From the NCBI RefSeq assembly GCF_900113115.1, contig NZ_FOOF01000009.1, forward strand, positions 233,293-297,292: DNA of 64,000 bases. Direction: 5' to 3'. Below, piece after piece: positions 61,040 to 64,000 of this stretch. The notes below the pieces were generated by a model that saw only the letters and a list, made by a program, of their open reading frames with translations, searched no databases and was not told where the DNA came from. The stretch's first letter is position 1, and each line of letters begins with the position of its first letter. Both the position numbers and the translations under genes were made by a program. This DNA is from Duganella sp. CF458 (GTDB taxonomy: Bacteria; Pseudomonadota; Gammaproteobacteria; Burkholderiales; Burkholderiaceae_D).

Positions 61040-62275
61040 ATGTTTTTGACACGCCGTAGTTTACCCGTTTGCGCCACCGCCGTCGCGTTAGTGCTGGCTG
61101 GCTGCGTTACTCCACCGCCACCGCCATCTGCCAAACCGGCGCAGCCTGCGCCAGTTACGCCGACTGTGCCTGCGACGCCCGTCCAGCCGCCGACCCAGCC
61201 AACCGTGCCGGCCGCGCCGACGCCGCCCGCCAAAGCCGAATTCGTCCCCGCCCGCTTCGCCGACTTGCCAGGCTGGGAGCGCGACGACCTGCGCGCAGCG
61301 TGGCCCGCCTTCATGCTGTCCTGTTCCAAACTGGCAGGTGGCGCGGACTGGAAAGAACCTTGCGCCATCGCCAAGACGGTGGATGCCAACAGCCAGGCCG
61401 CGATTCGCCTGTTCTTTGAATCCTTCTTCGACCCGCACCAGGTGATTGCGCCGGATGGCGGCAATAGCGGGCTGATTACCGGGTACTACGAGCCTCTGTT
61501 GCGCGGCGCCCGCAAGAAGGGTGGTCCTTACCAGACGCCGTTGTACAAGGTGCCGGACGATATGGTGATCATCGATGTCGGCTCGGTCTATCCGGAACTG
61601 GCGGGCAAGCGCGTACGCGGCCGCCTGAAAGGCAAGCGCGTCGTGCCGTATCCCGCACGGGAGGAAATCAGCCGCGCGGGCCTGCCGGGCAATGAACTGC
61701 TGTGGGTGGACGACGCGGTCGAGGCCTTCTTCCTGGAAGTGCAGGGCTCCGGCCGGGTGCAGCTGCCTGACGGCGATACCATACGTGTCGCCTACGCCGA
61801 CCAGAACGGCCGCCCTTACCAGTCGATCGGCAAATGGCTGGTACAGAAAGGGGAACTGACCACTGACCAGGCCACGGCGCAAGGCATCAAAGCCTGGATC
61901 GATGGCCACCCGACGCGCCGGCAGGAACTGTTCAACGCCAATCCGAGTTATGTCTTCTTCAAGGAAGAGAAGCTGCCGGACCCGAAAGTGGGGCCGAAAG
62001 GCACCCTGAATGTGCCGCTGACGCCGCAGCGTTCTGTCGCGATCGACCGCAGCCAGCTCCCGCTGGGCGCGCCGGTCTACCTGAACACCACGTTGCCGGG
62101 GGATGACGAGATGCCGCTGCAAAGGCTGATGCTGGCGCAGGATACCGGTGGCGCCATCAAGGGCGCGATACGCCTCGACCTGTTCTTCGGCTTCGGCTCG
62201 GAGGCGGCCGATTTTGCCGGCCGCATGAAACAGCGCGGCAATATCTGGGTCTTGCTGCCCAAGCTGGCCCGTTAG
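61040..62275 (+). CDS. mltA: membrane-bound lytic murein transglycosylase A
   Basis: This 411-residue outer-membrane lipoprotein has lipobox LAGC (Cys22). A Pro-rich linker follows (PPPPPSAKPAQP through about 66), then the MltA barrel (LITGYYEPLLRGARKKGGPYQTPLY about 143-167, and EVQGSGRVQLPDG about 235-247). The C-terminal 3D domain contains the catalytic Asp (LMLAQDTGGAIKGAIRLDLFFG, about 370-391). It cleaves peptidoglycan glycan strands with formation of 1,6-anhydromuramic acid. The unusually long Pro/Thr linker may help span the space from the outer membrane to the wall. Confidence 0.95.
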   Translation: MFLTRRSLPVCATAVALVLAGCVTPPPPPSAKPAQPAPVTPTVPATPVQPPTQPTVPAAPTPPAKAEFVPARFADLPGWERDDLRAAWPAFMLSCSKLAGGADWKEPCAIAKTVDANSQAAIRLFFESFFDPHQVIAPDGGNSGLITGYYEPLLRGARKKGGPYQTPLYKVPDDMVIIDVGSVYPELAGKRVRGRLKGKRVVPYPAREEISRAGLPGNELLWVDDAVEAFFLEVQGSGRVQLPDGDTIRVAYADQNGRPYQSIGKWLVQKGELTTDQATAQGIKAWIDGHPTRRQELFNANPSYVFFKEEKLPDPKVGPKGTLNVPLTPQRSVAIDRSQLPLGAPVYLNTTLPGDDEMPLQRLMLAQDTGGAIKGAIRLDLFFGFGSEAADFAGRMKQRGNIWVLLPKLAR

Positions 62276-62303
62276 CGCTGGCCGGTGCCCAGGATCATGC
62301 AGA

Positions 62304-62741
62304 TCAGCGCAGTACGAGTACCGGCAAATGCGTATGCGCGAGCACCTTTTGCGTTTCGCTGCCGAGGAACAGTTTGTTCAGCCCCGTGCGACCGTGAGAT
62401 GCCATCAGGATGATGTCGCAATGGCGTTCTTCCGCAGTCTTGACGATTACTTCATAAGGACTGGTTGCCTCGCCCAGCACTGCATCGCATTCCACGCCGG
62501 CAGCGCTAGCGGCGGCCAGCACCTTATCGAGGCCTGTCTGCACATTGCGCCGCATCTCGCGGTCGAATGCGCCTGCATCCGGTAGCACGGCGGCATCGGC
62601 AAGCGGCACGAAAGGCAGGGGCTGGACCACGGACACTGCCGTGATGCGCGCGCCGTGGATCTTCGCAAACTCAATTGCAGTCTGGGTAGCCCGTTCCGAA
62701 AGTTGCGAGCCATCGGTGGGCAGCAAAATCGATTTGAACAT
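62304..62741 (-). CDS. universal stress protein, UspA family
   Basis: This 145-residue single-domain protein begins MFKSILLPTDGSQLSERATQ and has the Usp nucleotide motif ASHGRTGLNKLFLGSETQKV near 120-140. It ends LPVLVLR. Proteins with HGRTG...GS usually bind ATP. The role is stress adaptation in general. ATG 62741 is supported by AGGAG upstream on the minus strand; the longer frame to 63002 lacks family sequence. It is divergent from the enoyl-CoA hydratase gene. Confidence 0.92.
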   Translation of the reverse strand: MFKSILLPTDGSQLSERATQTAIEFAKIHGARITAVSVVQPLPFVPLADAAVLPDAGAFDREMRRNVQTGLDKVLAAASAAGVECDAVLGEATSPYEVIVKTAEERHCDIILMASHGRTGLNKLFLGSETQKVLAHTHLPVLVLR

Positions 62742-62857
62742 GGCGGTTCTCCTGACAAATTCCCTGGTCCAGTGTAGGTCTACCCCCGATTCACAGGCGC
62801 GCGCTTCGATCACAACAGATACAATTGCCCGATAGTTAACCGACTGGAGGAGAATAA

Positions 62858-63634
62858 ATGGAATACCAGGACCTGCTCGTAGAAGTACATGACAAGGTGG
62901 CGCTGATCCGCCTGAATCGTCCGAAGGCGCTGAATGCCCTGAACGACAATATGATGAACGAGCTGGGCGAGGCTTTCGCCAAATTCGAGAAAGACCCGGC
63001 AATCCACGTGATTGTGCTGACTGGCAGCGAAAAAGCCTTTGCTGCCGGCGCCGACATCGCCGCGATGAAGGACTACACCTACCAGGACACGCACCGCGAC
63101 AACTATATTGGCCGCAACTGGGAGCACATCCTGAAAGTGCGCAAGCCGGTGATCGGCGCCGTGGCCGGCTTCGCGCTGGGCGGCGGCTGCGAATTGGCGA
63201 TGATGTGCGACTTCCTGGTCGCCGCTGATAATGCCAAGTTCGGCCAGCCGGAGATCAAGGTCGGCGTGACGCCGGGCGCCGGCGGCACCCAGCGCTTGCC
63301 GCGCGCCATCGGCAAGGCAAAAGCCATGGATATGCTGCTGACCACCCGCATGATCGACTCCGCCGAAGCGGAACGCATCGGCCTGGTGTCGCGCGTGGTC
63401 CCGGCCGATAAGCTGATCGAATCCGTGCTGGAAATCGCCCAGGGCATCGCCCAGATGCCGGTTTCGGTCGCCATGCAGATCAAGGATTGCGTGAACCGCG
63501 CCTTTGAAACCACGCTGTCGGAAGGTGTGAACTATGAGCGCCGCCTGTTCCATGCCGGGTTTGGCACCCCGGCCCAGCGCGAGGGCATGTATGCCTTCCT
63601 CGAAAAGCGCTTGCCAAACTTCGAAGGTCTTTGA
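62858..63634 (+). CDS. enoyl-CoA hydratase (crotonase family)
   Basis: This 258-residue protein has the crotonase oxyanion-hole segments LTGSEKAFAAGADIAAMKDY (about 55-74) and VAGFALGGGCELAMMCDFLV (about 103-122). The two catalytic glutamates are in GGGCE and FGQPEIKVGVTPGAGGTQRL. It hydrates 2-trans-enoyl-CoA in fatty-acid or related catabolism. The length and sequence match short-chain hydratases of the FadB1/PaaF kind; substrate range unknown. TGGAGGAG precedes ATG 62858. It is the last protein gene before the rRNA operon. Confidence 0.93.
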   Translation: MEYQDLLVEVHDKVALIRLNRPKALNALNDNMMNELGEAFAKFEKDPAIHVIVLTGSEKAFAAGADIAAMKDYTYQDTHRDNYIGRNWEHILKVRKPVIGAVAGFALGGGCELAMMCDFLVAADNAKFGQPEIKVGVTPGAGGTQRLPRAIGKAKAMDMLLTTRMIDSAEAERIGLVSRVVPADKLIESVLEIAQGIAQMPVSVAMQIKDCVNRAFETTLSEGVNYERRLFHAGFGTPAQREGMYAFLEKRLPNFEGL

Positions 63635-63698
63635 TATAGTTCTGTCCCTCGCAACGCAGCGTACTTAACGCAGCAGAGTGAGGGAAGAAAAAGAGGGG

Positions 63699-63727
63699 TT
63701 GACGAGTTGCACGCTGTACCGCATAAT
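63699..63727 (+). promoter_or_regulatory. rRNA operon promoter
   Basis: TTGACG (63699-63704) and CATAAT (63722-63727) are separated by 17 bp. They stand about 235 nt upstream of the 16S 5' end, as expected for an rrn P1-type promoter. CAGCAGAG (63672-63679) and CTCTGCTG (63734-63741) form an inverted repeat around it. Confidence 0.8.
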
Positions 63728-63961
63728 CTCGCTTCTCTGCTGCTGACGAACACAACGCTTCGTCGAATGAACAAGGCAGCGATCTTTAAAAATCAACAGT
63801 CGATAAGTGTGGGCGTTTGACGATATGCCACGAGCCTTCGGGCTCGATGCTCAAAATATACGTTATAACGCTCGCACAAAATATATTAAACGTAATCTCG
63901 AAAGAGATTCGTCAGTATTTTGAGTGAGTGACCTCGCTAGCAATAGCGAAAAACAGAGATT
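63728..63961 (+). other. rRNA operon leader (antitermination and processing region)
   Basis: The leader contains GATCTTTAAAAATCAACAG from 63781, which is the boxA-like antitermination region found in Betaproteobacteria. A hairpin CGAGCC-TTCG-GGCTCG (63831-63846) and a second TCGCTA-GCAA-TAGCGA (63934-63949) are clear. The latter lies 12 nt upstream of the 16S start and may belong to the processing stalk. No protein gene is present between 63635 and the 16S gene. Confidence 0.7.
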
Positions 63962-64000
63962 GAACTGAAGAGTTTGATCCTGGCTCAGATTGAACGCTGG
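63962..64000 (+). rRNA. 16S ribosomal RNA, 5' end only
   Basis: The sequence GAACTGAAGAGTTTGATCCTGG and the following CTCAGATTGAACGCTGG match the universal 16S 5' end (the 27F primer region). Aligned to E. coli numbering, the first mature base falls at about 63962. The remainder lies outside the window. Confidence 0.97.

Overview
The window reads as a chromosomal segment of a high-GC betaproteobacterium, most likely Oxalobacteraceae (Massilia/Duganella/Janthinobacterium type). The reasons are the GC-rich third-codon usage, the gene order rpe-gph-trpEGD-LysE-trpC, the ubiH-like/dsbC pair, a PEP-CTERM protein, the large number of secreted metallopeptidases, and a 16S rRNA 5' end of betaproteobacterial form at the right edge. 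The genus is inference. I see no prophage, transposase, CRISPR array or plasmid gene. This is ordinary core and soft-core chromosome with several poorly characterised genes.

Layout. 1-3756 (minus): a GntR regulator, an AprA-like flavoprotein, an AprB-like two-cluster ferredoxin and a NitT/TauT-type binding protein cut by the window edge, probably one operon. 3963-10169: single genes (DUF885 metallopeptidase, PsiF protein, CsgG-like lipoprotein, serine hydrolase, DUF1059 protein, a protein carrying the full motif order of a RelA/SpoT synthetase, DUF805 protein). 10195-17051 (minus): a tightly overlapping six-gene operon RDD / SpoIIM / DUF4129 / DUF4350 / MoxR / DUF58. 17091-22436: a periplasmic binding protein divergent from a TonB-dependent receptor, then a DOT1-like methyltransferase coupled to a GNAT acetyltransferase. 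22437-33674: small proteins, a chemoreceptor, M28 and M13 peptidases, tRNA hydroxylase TrhP, an orphan ParA, a lipoprotein and a MYG1 protein.

33734-43068: isocitrate lyase, DUF4424, GFA and M16 peptidase genes, an ArsR/SRPBCC pair with a clear operator, a PEP-CTERM protein, an outer-membrane barrel protein and tRNA-Phe. The last three units each end in a nearly identical hairpin. 43144-51466 (plus): a UbiH-like monooxygenase and dsbC, then a molybdenum hydroxylase (iorA/iorB-like) with its MocA-like cytidylyltransferase, an M61 peptidase and a diguanylate cyclase, packed with tiny or overlapping junctions. 51569-54340: two tandem paralogous membrane proteins of unknown function.

54333-60445 (minus): rpe-gph, then a trp leader peptide with three Trp codons and an attenuator hairpin, followed by trpE-trpG-trpD-LysE-trpC. 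The right end holds apaG, a 34-residue membrane protein, mltA, a UspA protein, an enoyl-CoA hydratase, and the promoter, leader and first bases of an rRNA operon.

The most interesting items are the RelA/SpoT-like protein (8278-9432), the DOT1-like/GNAT pair (20675-22436), the AprAB-like operon (1-3756), the trp attenuator (58959-59085), and a 78-bp perfect palindrome (29847-29924) with a decayed relative at 45092-45142.
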